A stretch of DNA of 45,340 bases from positions 1 through 45,340 of the forward strand of contig JAACVK010000041.1 in NCBI GenBank assembly GCA_009991595.1, given 5' to 3'. Below the pieces are notes generated by a model that had not been told where the DNA came from, searched no databases, and was given only the letters and a program-made list of their open reading frames with translations. This document shows, piece by piece, positions 32,563 through 39,942 of this stretch; position 1 is the stretch's first letter, and each line of letters opens with the position of its first letter. Source of the DNA: a bacterium (GTDB lineage: Bacteria; Bdellovibrionota; UBA2428). Made by a program: the position numbers and the translations under genes.

Positions 32563-34356
32563 CTAGGCGGCGCTTTTTTGCGTCTTTAGTTTTGCTAAGT
32601 AGCTTAATCCGCGATCGATTAATTCTTTATTTTGAGGGTAGGTGGTTTTCATTCCCTCTAATTCTGAGCTGATTTGCTCCTCCCATGGGGCGCTCAGGTT
32701 TAGTTTGGTGTTAATTTCAAGAAGTTCCCAACGGAGTAGCCAATCTTTCGGGTATTGCTCGGCCAGTAGGGTGATAATCTCATTGAGCTTAGTTGAGTCT
32801 GGAGTTTTTGCTTCGCGCATGTCGCGGACACTCTTATAGGCTGATATTAAATCTTGGTATTCTGCCGTGTCGTAGTTGGCCTGGTGAGTGTTTGAAACGT
32901 AAACCTGCTCTTCGGTCGCTTCGAGGTAGGCGGGTTGGTCTCCGGCACCACCGTAAACGGAAGGAACTATCGTTCCAAATAGAAGCAAAGTGTTTTCAAG
33001 TTCGTAGGTTTTGTTTTCGTAACAGCAATGATATTTGTATCCAGTTAAGTTTAAGAATAGATTTCTGCCGTCTAGAGAAACTCCTTCGGCGATTTTCCCT
33101 TCTATAGATAAACCAGATTCAAACGTGGCTTTTAGGAGTCTGCCTTTTTGAAGGTTAAAATTGATATTCCACCAATCCTTTTGGGACTTTCCATCAATGC
33201 TAAATTCCGTCGGCGCTCCCATGGGACTTAAAATTCTTTTAGGGAGGGTTTTGGTGGTCCAATCAGCGAGTTCTTTGCCGTTCAGGCTTAATTGAAGAGG
33301 TCCTTTTATGTTTAAAAAGCTAGGATAATCGGTTTCTGCGTCGCATGAAAAGTTTTTAACAACTCCGGTAATGTTTAGACCGGAATCAATCACTGTCGTT
33401 GTTGTTGTGTCTGCGTGTTTGGCTTTTCCAAGGGCATAAGAGCCGCCCACACGGAAGGCCATGGTGTTAGCATAGTCTTCTAAAATCTTTTTCATACTTT
33501 CGATATTGGGTGCAACATAGAGTTGAGGTTGATGTTTTGTGATGTCGTAAGCTTGGTGGATGCAGTCTTGACTAAGCGGAATTTTTTTAACGTTCTTGTC
33601 AAAGGTGTGAAAAGATTCACCCAAGGAGGAGAGCAGTCCAGCCCCATAGATCACAGGTTTGTTTAAATCGCCAATCATTCCGTATTCAATGGTCCACCAA
33701 CTCATTCGAGCAAGTTGTGTGGATTCTGAAACATAGTCTAAGTCGCTGTATGCGCGCTCAAAGTTTTTTTGTGCAAGAGCGATTTGTTCTTCAGTAGAGC
33801 TGGGTTTTTCTTTTATGTCAGACAAGGCGCGAATAGCTTCAAAAAGTTGAATGTCTTTCTTTGAAAAAATCGCTTTAGTTGCAACTTTCCCATAAGACTT
33901 AACATAGTTGGCGTATTCAATGTCGGCCAAGATAGGGGCGTGGCCGGCTGCTTCGTGGACAATGTCTGGAGCGGGAGTGTAGTTGAGGTTCTCAACTTTG
34001 CGCATTTCGCAAGCAATGGGCAAAATGCCAAGTTCCATAAATTCTAAGAAGGCGGCTGGAGGAATAAAACCTGATACGTTGACTGCGCGCCAACCGAATT
34101 TTTTTAAAGCCTCGTCCATTTCTGAGATAAGAGGGATTCTTTCTATTGAGATGCCTGTGGCTTTCAATCCTTGTCGATAAATTGGGTGTGCACGTTCTTC
34201 AAAGTAGTCAGCCGATAACTGCATGATGAAGCGCCAGCCTGCATGGTCAATCCAAGAGTAGAGCGAGGGGTCTTGTTCGGTGGTGAACGGTTTGAGATGC
34301 TTTGGTATCTCAGCAATTGCTTGAACTTCTTTGTGATTTTTTCCGCCGGCACTCAT
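32563..34356 (-). CDS. phhA: Phenylalanine-4-hydroxylase-type aromatic amino acid hydroxylase with a long C-terminal extension
   Basis: Residues 1 to about 300 are a pterin-dependent aromatic amino acid hydroxylase that converts Phe to Tyr with Fe(II), O2 and tetrahydrobiopterin. The iron ligands are visible: DIVHEAAGHAP (His134, His139) and WWTIEYGMIG (Glu224). From about 300 to 597 there is an extra region of strands and helices that I cannot assign (for example LSLNGKELADW, LSIEGKIAEGVSLDGR, YKYHCCYENKTYELE), and a final helical part. Similar long versions of this enzyme are known in other bacteria, from memory. Specificity for Phe over Tyr or Trp is not proven. It is divergent from the sigma-factor operon. 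Confidence 0.87.
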   Translation of the reverse strand: MSAGGKNHKEVQAIAEIPKHLKPFTTEQDPSLYSWIDHAGWRFIMQLSADYFEERAHPIYRQGLKATGISIERIPLISEMDEALKKFGWRAVNVSGFIPPAAFLEFMELGILPIACEMRKVENLNYTPAPDIVHEAAGHAPILADIEYANYVKSYGKVATKAIFSKKDIQLFEAIRALSDIKEKPSSTEEQIALAQKNFERAYSDLDYVSESTQLARMSWWTIEYGMIGDLNKPVIYGAGLLSSLGESFHTFDKNVKKIPLSQDCIHQAYDITKHQPQLYVAPNIESMKKILEDYANTMAFRVGGSYALGKAKHADTTTTTVIDSGLNITGVVKNFSCDAETDYPSFLNIKGPLQLSLNGKELADWTTKTLPKRILSPMGAPTEFSIDGKSQKDWWNINFNLQKGRLLKATFESGLSIEGKIAEGVSLDGRNLFLNLTGYKYHCCYENKTYELENTLLLFGTIVPSVYGGAGDQPAYLEATEEQVYVSNTHQANYDTAEYQDLISAYKSVRDMREAKTPDSTKLNEIITLLAEQYPKDWLLRWELLEINTKLNLSAPWEEQISSELEGMKTTYPQNKELIDRGLSYLAKLKTQKSAA

Positions 34357-34400
34357 GGCGATAGTCTAATCAAAACTAGGCAAAGTTCGAAAATGTCTGG

Positions 34401-34458
34401 GCCTCCTTTTTGCAATTCGCCTCGATTTTCAACTGCAGTGAGTCGCAAAAGAGGAGGC
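34401..34458. repeat. Inverted repeat between phhA and the sigma-factor operon
   Basis: GCCTCCTTTTTGC (34401-34413) pairs with GCAAAAGAGGAGGC (34445-34458) apart from a one-base bulge, around a 31-nt loop. It lies in the divergent intergenic region and could be a regulatory hairpin in the phhA leader. On the + strand AGGC-tcc-GCCTTTT follows at once and may add a small terminator-like hairpin. Confidence 0.35.
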
Positions 34459-34473
34459 TCCGCCTTTTGACGC

Positions 34474-34500
34474 TTGCAAAACTAGGCTCTGTGCTACACT
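34474..34500 (+). promoter_or_regulatory. Candidate promoter of the leader ORF/sigma operon
   Basis: TTGCAA (34474-34479) and TGC-TACACT (TACACT at 34495-34500) form a promoter with a 15-bp spacer and an extended -10. Six bases later comes an ATG (34507) that opens a 42-codon ORF running into the sigma gene, so the transcript would begin at or near that ATG. Confidence 0.4.
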
Positions 34501-34506
34501 AAAATA

Positions 34507-34635
34507 ATGATCTTCTCTAAGGAATTCAGCACTTTACCTTGTCGAGAAGAGTTTTTCACCTTTAGCTTTAACCTTTACCCTCAACCTAGGGGTCTAACCG
34601 CTGAGAGAGTTTTTGGCCGAGGTTCGCCTCTATGA
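34507..34635 (+). CDS. Possible 42-aa leader peptide coupled to the ECF sigma gene
   Basis: An ATG at 34507 opens a 42-codon frame whose TGA overlaps the sigma-factor start (ATGA at 34632-34635). The peptide is Phe-rich and basic (KEFSTLPCREEFFTFSF and so on), with no signal peptide. There is no Shine-Dalgarno, but TACACT six bases upstream fits a leaderless start. Stop-start overlap implies translational coupling to the sigma gene. Escherichia coli rpoE has a comparable upstream leader gene, rseD; I see no sequence likeness and claim only the arrangement. Confidence 0.4.
   Translation: MIFSKEFSTLPCREEFFTFSFNLYPQPRGLTAERVFGRGSPL
34511..34556 (+). promoter_or_regulatory. Attenuator-like hairpin inside the leader
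   Basis: TCTTCTC (34511-34517) pairs with GAGAAGA (34544-34550) and is followed by GTTTTT. A 7-bp stem with a 26-nt loop and a short U-tract could act as an attenuator whose folding depends on translation of the leader ORF. The long loop makes it weak. Confidence 0.25.
34570..34597 (+). promoter_or_regulatory. Candidate ECF-type (autoregulatory) promoter
   Basis: AACCTT, a 16-bp spacer and GTCTAA (34592-34597) resemble ECF/sigma-E promoters (an AAC-containing -35 and a GTC/TCT-type -10). It would start transcription about 30 bases before the sigma-factor ATG. Autoregulation is common for ECF sigma genes; here it is inference. Confidence 0.3.
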
Positions 34636-35219
34636 ACGAAAAGGACCTGGTCAAGAAAGTGAAGGAAGGCGACGTAGGGGCTTTTGAGCTCCTGGTGAGG
34701 CTTCATCATCAAGCCGTTTATCATATGGCCTTTCGCTATATGAAAGACCATGGATCAGCCGATGATGTGGTTCAAGATAGTTTCCTCAAGGCCTACAAGG
34801 CGATTGGATCTTTTAAAGGAGATTCAAGCTTTAAGAGCTGGGTCATGAGAATTGCTATCAACACCTCGAAAAATGCCATACGCGCGCGTTCTAGGCACCA
34901 AGGCGCTGATGTAGAAACGCAGGTGCTTGCCACAGTCCATGAGGACTTCTCTCGAATGGAGAAAGGCCAAACTGTGGAAATTCTAAAAGAAGCCATCGAT
35001 AAATTACCGGCTAAGCAAAGAGAAGCTTTGGAGTTGCGTATTTTTGAAGAAATGAGCTTTAAAGAAGTCGCAGAAGCTATGGACTCCCCATTTGATACCG
35101 CAAAAGCTAACTTTCGCCATGCGCTTATGAATTTACGAAAGATCTTAGAGCAAGCCGACGCAGGTCGCGACATCGAAGAAATACGAAAAGCCTATGAAGC
35201 TTGGAATGAGGATTATTGA
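34632..35219 (+). CDS. ECF (sigma-E-type, sigma-70 family) RNA polymerase sigma factor
   Basis: The 195-residue protein has region 2 (FELLVRLHHQAVYHMAFRYMKDHGSADDVVQDSFLKAYK in several parts, including the core-binding ADDVVQDSF) and region 4 (LPAKQREALELRIFEEMSFKEVAEAMDSP in parts, a helix-turn-helix), joined by a short linker, with no regions 1.1 or 3. This is the RpoE/SigW-like layout. GAGG lies nine bases before the ATG. The next gene starts two bases after its stop and looks like its anti-sigma factor, followed by a small lipoprotein, so this is probably a cell-envelope stress module. Confidence 0.93.
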   Translation: MNEKDLVKKVKEGDVGAFELLVRLHHQAVYHMAFRYMKDHGSADDVVQDSFLKAYKAIGSFKGDSSFKSWVMRIAINTSKNAIRARSRHQGADVETQVLATVHEDFSRMEKGQTVEILKEAIDKLPAKQREALELRIFEEMSFKEVAEAMDSPFDTAKANFRHALMNLRKILEQADAGRDIEEIRKAYEAWNEDY

Positions 35220-35220
35220 G

Positions 35221-35760
35221 ATGAGAGATAAAAAACCTTTGTTTGTAGATGATCTGATTGAAGAGATTCAATTTGATACTGAAGCGGAGAAAGCTGGCTG
35301 CACTCGTGTTTTAAAAACTTTGAGTGAGCATTCTCAGGATTTTGGTCGAGTCATGCCTCCGACTGGCTATGAAGATCAGTTGCTTCGTTCTCTCCGCAAG
35401 AAGGTAGAGACTCGATCGTCTTTAAGACGGTTTTGGCACAATTTATTGAATCCAAATTTTGCACTTCCTCGTTGGTCGATGGGGCTAACGGCCGTCCTCG
35501 CCATTTCGGTTAGTTCTTACTATGTGGTGCAGATGAAACCCACAGTTGAAGTAAGCTTGAGCTCTGTTCTTATGGATCAGTTAGAGGCTTCCGATGACTT
35601 TTTCGCTCATAGATGGTTGGCGTCCGTAGGGGAGCCCAACATTGTGGCGAGAGCGCAGACGGATGATCCGATCTTGCTTGCGATGGAAATGGGCTCAGGA
35701 GAGTTAAGAAAGGCACTTACAGACTTGTCAGGACTTGTGCCAGGACAAGGCAGTAAGTAA
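35221..35760 (+). CDS. Probable membrane-bound anti-sigma factor
   Basis: I start this at the ATG at 35221, nine bases after a GAGG inside the sigma gene; an ATG at 35194 overlaps it. The product of about 180 residues has a cytoplasmic N-terminal part (to about residue 85, rich in charged residues), one membrane segment (WSMGLTAVLAISVSSYYVV), and a periplasmic part of about 80 residues. Position and topology fit an anti-sigma factor. I see no zinc-binding HxxxCxxC motif, so it is not a ZAS-type protein. Confidence 0.7.
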   Translation: MRDKKPLFVDDLIEEIQFDTEAEKAGCTRVLKTLSEHSQDFGRVMPPTGYEDQLLRSLRKKVETRSSLRRFWHNLLNPNFALPRWSMGLTAVLAISVSSYYVVQMKPTVEVSLSSVLMDQLEASDDFFAHRWLASVGEPNIVARAQTDDPILLAMEMGSGELRKALTDLSGLVPGQGSK

Positions 35761-35773
35761 CATATAAATATAG

Positions 35774-36244
35774 ATGATGGTTCGGCAGCGTGTAATACTT
35801 CTTGGATTTGTTTGTTTAATGCTTTTTGCTTGTAGCAAAAAGGAGGAGGCAAAACCGGGCTCTAGTCCGGAAGAAACCGCGCGCCTTCGAAATCGACTCA
35901 ATAAAATTTTTTATTGGCAAATTGCCGATGAGTTAAAGCTGAGCCCTCAAGAAGAGGCTCAAATGGTTAAAGTCCTCGAGGATTTTCAGGTTCGCAAGGA
36001 AAAGTCTTTAATCAACAGAAGAGGTGCTCTAGATGCCATTGAAGCTGCTTGTGAAGAAGGAAGCACCAGTGCTTCTGAGAGCAAACAGTTAATTACAGAC
36101 TACAGAAAATCCATGAAGGCTGATGTGGATGTAGACATGAATCAGATAGAGGCCCTAGAAAAGATTATGGGCCCTCAGCGTCTTTTGCGCTTCTTGAAAT
36201 CCCGTAGTGAAATGTCGGACAAGATCCGTCAGGTCATTCGTTAG
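35774..36244 (+). CDS. Spy/CpxP-like periplasmic lipoprotein
   Basis: The lipobox LFAC at about residues 17-20 follows a hydrophobic signal (VILLGFVCLMLFAC). The mature part is all-helical and rich in Glu, Lys and Gln: IADELKLSPQEEAQMVKVLEDF (in two parts) resembles the LTxxQ-type helices of Spy/CpxP/ZraP-like proteins. A sensor or chaperone that feeds envelope status to the anti-sigma factor is an inference from position, third in the sigma operon. No Shine-Dalgarno is visible. Confidence 0.72.
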   Translation: MMVRQRVILLGFVCLMLFACSKKEEAKPGSSPEETARLRNRLNKIFYWQIADELKLSPQEEAQMVKVLEDFQVRKEKSLINRRGALDAIEAACEEGSTSASESKQLITDYRKSMKADVDVDMNQIEALEKIMGPQRLLRFLKSRSEMSDKIRQVIR

Positions 36245-36303
36245 CGTTTTCTAAGTCGCCACAACGGCCATCCGCCTTTTTTTCCTAAAAAGTCGCGGAT
36301 TGG

Positions 36304-36323
36304 TGTGAAAAGTAAACGGATAC
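36304..36323 (+). repeat. Left 20-bp inverted repeat of the protease cassette
   Basis: TGTGAAAAGTAAACGGATAC, identical over 20 bases to the complement of 37850-37869. It lies 60 bases after the stop of the lipoprotein gene. Confidence 0.85.
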
Positions 36324-36504
36324 CTTTTAGAGAAAGATCTTTAAAAATCTCTATCTACCCTTTGAAAACCCAAACTTGTGTCTATTTTCTATGCACCCAG
36401 CGCGCACTTGGGCTTTGACCTTATGGGCTCAGAGGGCTATTTTGCCGATGCTTTCTCTTAGCTCTGGCTTGGGTTGGCAAAGTTGTATGTAAGGGAGCTT
36501 GTTG

Positions 36505-37821
36505 ATGTTGAAGAAAATAGTTGTTGGGTCTTTTTTTATGTTCGTAGGAAGTGGTTTTTCGCAACCCTTAAAATTTCCCGATGCCATGATCACCCTGAAG
36601 AGTGACTTTAGTCGTAGCCAGCGTCTAGTTGATAAGATCCTTGCCAATACTACTCTGGAATGTCGGGAGGATTATTGTCCTAGTAATATGGGATTATTGA
36701 AAGTTGTTAACGGAGACTCTAGTTTTAGTTGTCAAGTCACCGCCGTAGGTGGCCGCTTGCTTTTGACCGCGGGTCATTGTCTTCGCGATGCCGAGGGTGC
36801 GGCTATGACTTCAGAAAGATGTAAGCGAGACGTAGGTGCTAAATTTCTCAATGGAAAAACCTTTAAGTGCACAGATGTAAATTATGTAAGTTTAAAAAAG
36901 GGTCTGAGCGGATTTAGCGAGGACATTGCGCTTTTTAGTGTGGATCAGGACACTGACTACTATCAGCTCAATCAAGATAAGAGTTATCAATCAAAATCGT
37001 ATAAATTATGGTCTTTGTATAATGATGCGGAGGTCAAGAATTCTTATCACTATTATTTCTTGCGATCAGATTGTGTTCGACAGGTAAAAAGCAACTGGGG
37101 AATGACTCATTTTGGTGGCGGACTTGCTAGCTATTCTCGCTGTAGGTCCATGCAAGGAACCTCGGGAGCCGCAATTTTTGACGACCGGCAAAGGGTTTAT
37201 TCAACAATATCTGCTGGAATGGGGCCCGGAATGACTCCCGCTGAACTTTTAATTTGGACTCAGAAGCTTGAAAAACAAGATCGATCGACTTTGTCGATTG
37301 TAGAGGCCTTTAATAACGATTTGATCAAGGGTGGATTTTCCTTCACCAACGACGCTTACTGCATAGACCTAGCGAATGTAACTTCCGCTTGGAGAAGTAG
37401 CTGCGTAGAGGGAGTAAGTCCTAACGATGTGGCAATTCAGCGCCGGGATCGTTACAATTATTTTTTAAATTATGTCGCAGAATTAAAGCAAAAAATTATT
37501 AAAATCATGTATGGGATTTATGATAAAAAGACCGCAGAAACCTCTGTGTCCTATCACCTTGAGATTGTTGACTTACAAGAAGGTCCCCATAAAGGGTATT
37601 CTAAGCTGATTGCCTCGCCTCTGTGTTTTGATAACGAGGTAGCTCAAAAGCTCGGGAAAGAAAAATTTGAGAAGATCCGCAATCAGTCTCATATTGAACA
37701 AGAGTATGTCGTTGGCCCCGGATTGGTGGCTAGAAAGGATTTCGCTCTTCAGCTAGCTGTGAATGAAAATCGAATTCTTTCCAAAACCAAAGGAGTCAAT
37801 CTCCCGATGTGTGTTGAGTGA
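36505..37821 (+). CDS. Exported trypsin-like (S1/V8-like) serine protease
   Basis: The ATG at 36505 has AAGGGA eight bases upstream. A signal peptide (LKKIVVGSFFMFVGSGFSQ) is followed by a chymotrypsin-fold domain with the triad in order: LLTAGHC (His91), SEDIALFSV (Asp140) and MQGTSGAAIFD (Ser220, in place of the usual GDSGGP). Several Cys could form disulfides. About 200 C-terminal residues after the domain (from about 245) are not recognised and may aid targeting or be removed. The length (438 aa) is about twice that of a bare protease domain. It is the only gene inside the inverted-repeat cassette at 36304-37869. Confidence 0.85.
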   Translation: MLKKIVVGSFFMFVGSGFSQPLKFPDAMITLKSDFSRSQRLVDKILANTTLECREDYCPSNMGLLKVVNGDSSFSCQVTAVGGRLLLTAGHCLRDAEGAAMTSERCKRDVGAKFLNGKTFKCTDVNYVSLKKGLSGFSEDIALFSVDQDTDYYQLNQDKSYQSKSYKLWSLYNDAEVKNSYHYYFLRSDCVRQVKSNWGMTHFGGGLASYSRCRSMQGTSGAAIFDDRQRVYSTISAGMGPGMTPAELLIWTQKLEKQDRSTLSIVEAFNNDLIKGGFSFTNDAYCIDLANVTSAWRSSCVEGVSPNDVAIQRRDRYNYFLNYVAELKQKIIKIMYGIYDKKTAETSVSYHLEIVDLQEGPHKGYSKLIASPLCFDNEVAQKLGKEKFEKIRNQSHIEQEYVVGPGLVARKDFALQLAVNENRILSKTKGVNLPMCVE

Positions 37822-37869
37822 AAACGTATCCGTTTACTTTTTGGAAAACGTATCCGTTTACTTTTCACA
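37821..37869 (+). repeat. Two direct copies of a 21-bp unit; the second is the right inverted-repeat end
   Basis: The unit AAAACGTATCCGTTTACTTTT occurs at 37821-37841 and 37845-37865, with a 24-bp period; the second copy extends to the CA end at 37869. The first copy starts directly at the protease stop codon. Tandem end repeats like this are known at IS21-family ends, where they are bound by transposase. Confidence 0.8.
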
Positions 37870-38011
37870 GATACCCGCAACCTTTTCACTGTGAGTAGAC
37901 TTTATCTCCTTAGGTTTTCCGCGCTTTAAGCTTAAAAGTCTGGTGACATCTGGCCCGGGTGCACCGAGTCGCAAAATCAGGGTGGTATGGGGACCCAGTT
38001 TGGAGTAGATC

Positions 38012-39058
38012 TTGACTGGGATGGAGAAGATTCAAGAAGAAATTTTAGAGCTAAAGAAACAGCTGGGTTCTGAGTTGCTGATTCTTGGGCATCATTATCA
38101 ACGGCATGGCATCGTGGAGCTTGCTGACAAGATTGGTGATTCTTTTGGTTTGGCGAAGGCTGCCGCCGAAGCAACCGGGGTAAAAAGCATTGTCTTTTGT
38201 GGGGTTCGCTTCATGGCAGAAAGTGCGGCTATACTCTGTCGCGATGACCAAAAAGTCTATCATCCTGAACCGGAGGCCGGTTGCCCAATGGCCGATATGG
38301 CCCCGATGGAAGCTGTTGAAGAGGCTTGGAGCATTCTAACGAGTCGCCCCGATTATAAGGCTCGCAAAATGATCCCTGTTACCTACATGAACTCGCATGC
38401 CCCTTTAAAGGGATTCACTGGCAAGCATGGTGGCGCTGTTTGCACTTCTAGCAATGCTAAAAAAGTTATGGATTGGGCCTTTACCCAGGGCGATTTGATT
38501 CTTTTTTTCCCCGACCAACACTTGGGTCGAAACACTGCAAAATTGATGGGGATTAAAGAAGAAGAAATGCGTGTTTGGTATCCTTCTAAGCCTGATGGTG
38601 GCATCGACTCCCTAGAAGGGGTGAAGCTTCTTTTATGGAACGGGCATTGTCCGGTGCATATGAAATTCACCGTTCGGGATGTAGAGTTTGTGAAAAAGAA
38701 CTTTCCAGGGTGTTTGGTCGCTGTTCACCCAGAGTGCCCAAAGGAAGTGGTCGATTTAGCCGACGCGGTTGGTAGCACGACTCATTTGGTTGATTGGATA
38801 AAAGATTTACCTCACAAAACACGAGTGTTTGTAGCCACCGAAGTGAATCTAGTTCGTCGTATGCAGCAGGACAATCCGCATTTGAGGGTAGAAATGCTTT
38901 CTCGCTCCCTCTGTCCAACGATGTATATGGTGGATCTTTTTAAGTTGAAGCGAAGTTTAGAAAAGATCATTGATAAGACGGAAGAAGCGGTTCCCATGCC
39001 TGATGAAATCAAGGGCGACGCACTCAAAGCACTTGAGCGCATGCTGGCTTTGGCGTGA
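38012..39058 (+). CDS. nadA: Quinolinate synthase A
   Basis: NadA is a [4Fe-4S] enzyme that condenses iminoaspartate with dihydroxyacetone phosphate to quinolinate. Visible features: LGHHYQRHGIVELADKIGDS (two parts) at the N terminus, VFCGVRFMAESA (Cys of the cluster), CTSSNAKKVM, FPDQHLGRNTA, and VHPECPKEV. At 348 residues it is full length. The TTG at 38012 has GGAG six bases upstream; the ATG at 38021 is the alternative. Its stop overlaps the nadC GTG codon, and nadC and nadB follow. Confidence 0.95.
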   Translation: MTGMEKIQEEILELKKQLGSELLILGHHYQRHGIVELADKIGDSFGLAKAAAEATGVKSIVFCGVRFMAESAAILCRDDQKVYHPEPEAGCPMADMAPMEAVEEAWSILTSRPDYKARKMIPVTYMNSHAPLKGFTGKHGGAVCTSSNAKKVMDWAFTQGDLILFFPDQHLGRNTAKLMGIKEEEMRVWYPSKPDGGIDSLEGVKLLLWNGHCPVHMKFTVRDVEFVKKNFPGCLVAVHPECPKEVVDLADAVGSTTHLVDWIKDLPHKTRVFVATEVNLVRRMQQDNPHLRVEMLSRSLCPTMYMVDLFKLKRSLEKIIDKTEEAVPMPDEIKGDALKALERMLALA

Positions 39059-39060
39059 AT

Positions 39061-39915
39061 ATGAAATTGTCAGATTTAGCTAAAGAGATCTTGGAAGAGG
39101 ATCAGGTTAAAAATGATATCACCACTTCAAAACTTGCTTCGCTAGCGCAAAAGAAAGCTGAGTTCAACATAGTCACCAGAGAGCCTGCGGTGTTTTCTGG
39201 GCTGTCTTGGGTTGAAGCTGTTGCTACACAAAGTGATATTCAGTTTTCGAGTTTGCCTACTGAAGGTGAGCACTTTGACTCGGGATCTATTTTAATTTTT
39301 GGTAGTGGCTATGTTTCTGAATTGCTCGCTGTTGAACGATCTTTGTTGAATGTGTTGCAACAAACCTGTGGAGTGGCGACTTTTACAGCAAGCATTGTTG
39401 AAAAAGTTCAAAAGGCAGCTAGAGAAAAGGGTATTTCAAGCGAAAGTATTCCTAAGATTTTTCATACTCGAAAAACCTTGCCTCTGCTGCGAGATTTGCA
39501 GATTGATGCTGTTTTAGCTGGTGGTGCAAACCTGCACCGACGTGATCTTGCTTCGAGAATGCTTTTTAAAGACAATCACAAACGACTCATTGAAGAGTCT
39601 GGTCAATCTTACGCAGATTTTTTAGGAGAGCACCTCTCTTTCTCCGAAATGCAAGAAGCTTTGGTTGAAGTGGATTCCCTGGCCGAGGCTTTAAGTTTAA
39701 AAGACTTAGGTGTTAAAAATATTCTCTTGGATAACTTTAGTCCTGAGCAAGTGCAAGAAGCTGTGACTAAGCTTCCGGGAGTTAATCTTGAAGTCTCTGG
39801 TGGGGTGAATGCCCAAAGTATAGGTCAATATGTAATTCCAGGTGTAGCTCGAATTTCTCTTGGCTGTTTAACTCACAGTGTGCGTGCCTTAGATTTGTCC
39901 TTAGATATATGCTAG
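39061..39915 (+). CDS. nadC: Nicotinate-nucleotide pyrophosphorylase (carboxylating)
   Basis: It converts quinolinate and PRPP to nicotinate mononucleotide, CO2 and PPi. The family motifs are KIFHTRKTLPLLRDLQ (substrate-binding Thr-Arg-Lys-Thr), GGANLHRRDLASRMLFKDNH (in two parts) and LEVSGGVNAQSI. The length, about 285, is standard. I chose the ATG at 39061; a GTG at 39055 overlapping the nadA stop would add two residues. It works directly after NadA in the pathway and is followed by nadB after 27 bases. Confidence 0.94.
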   Translation: MKLSDLAKEILEEDQVKNDITTSKLASLAQKKAEFNIVTREPAVFSGLSWVEAVATQSDIQFSSLPTEGEHFDSGSILIFGSGYVSELLAVERSLLNVLQQTCGVATFTASIVEKVQKAAREKGISSESIPKIFHTRKTLPLLRDLQIDAVLAGGANLHRRDLASRMLFKDNHKRLIEESGQSYADFLGEHLSFSEMQEALVEVDSLAEALSLKDLGVKNILLDNFSPEQVQEAVTKLPGVNLEVSGGVNAQSIGQYVIPGVARISLGCLTHSVRALDLSLDIC

Positions 39916-39942
39916 ATCCAGGTGTAGGGAGTTGAGTCTTGT

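Larger units (their letters stand above)
36304..37869. mobile_element. Possible IS-derived cassette carrying an exported protease gene
   Basis: The ends are a perfect 20-bp inverted repeat: TGTGAAAAGTAAACGGATAC at 36304-36323 and its complement at 37850-37869. The segment begins with TG and ends with CA. A further copy of the repeat core lies inside the right end. TG...CA ends with multiple copies of the end repeat are features of IS21-family elements. But there is no transposase; the only gene is a serine protease. I see no flanking target-site duplication. It may be a non-autonomous cassette moved in trans, or a chance placement of a shared regulatory motif. Confidence 0.5.

Noticed and set aside
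36251-36295. AAGTCGC direct repeat near the left end of the protease cassette
   Set aside because: Only seven bases; it does not flank the cassette as a target duplication would.
37957-37972. GGTGCACCGAGTCGC, similar to the 3' end of a Cas9 tracrRNA
   Set aside because: Short chance likeness; there is no repeat array, no cas gene and no second hairpin nearby.
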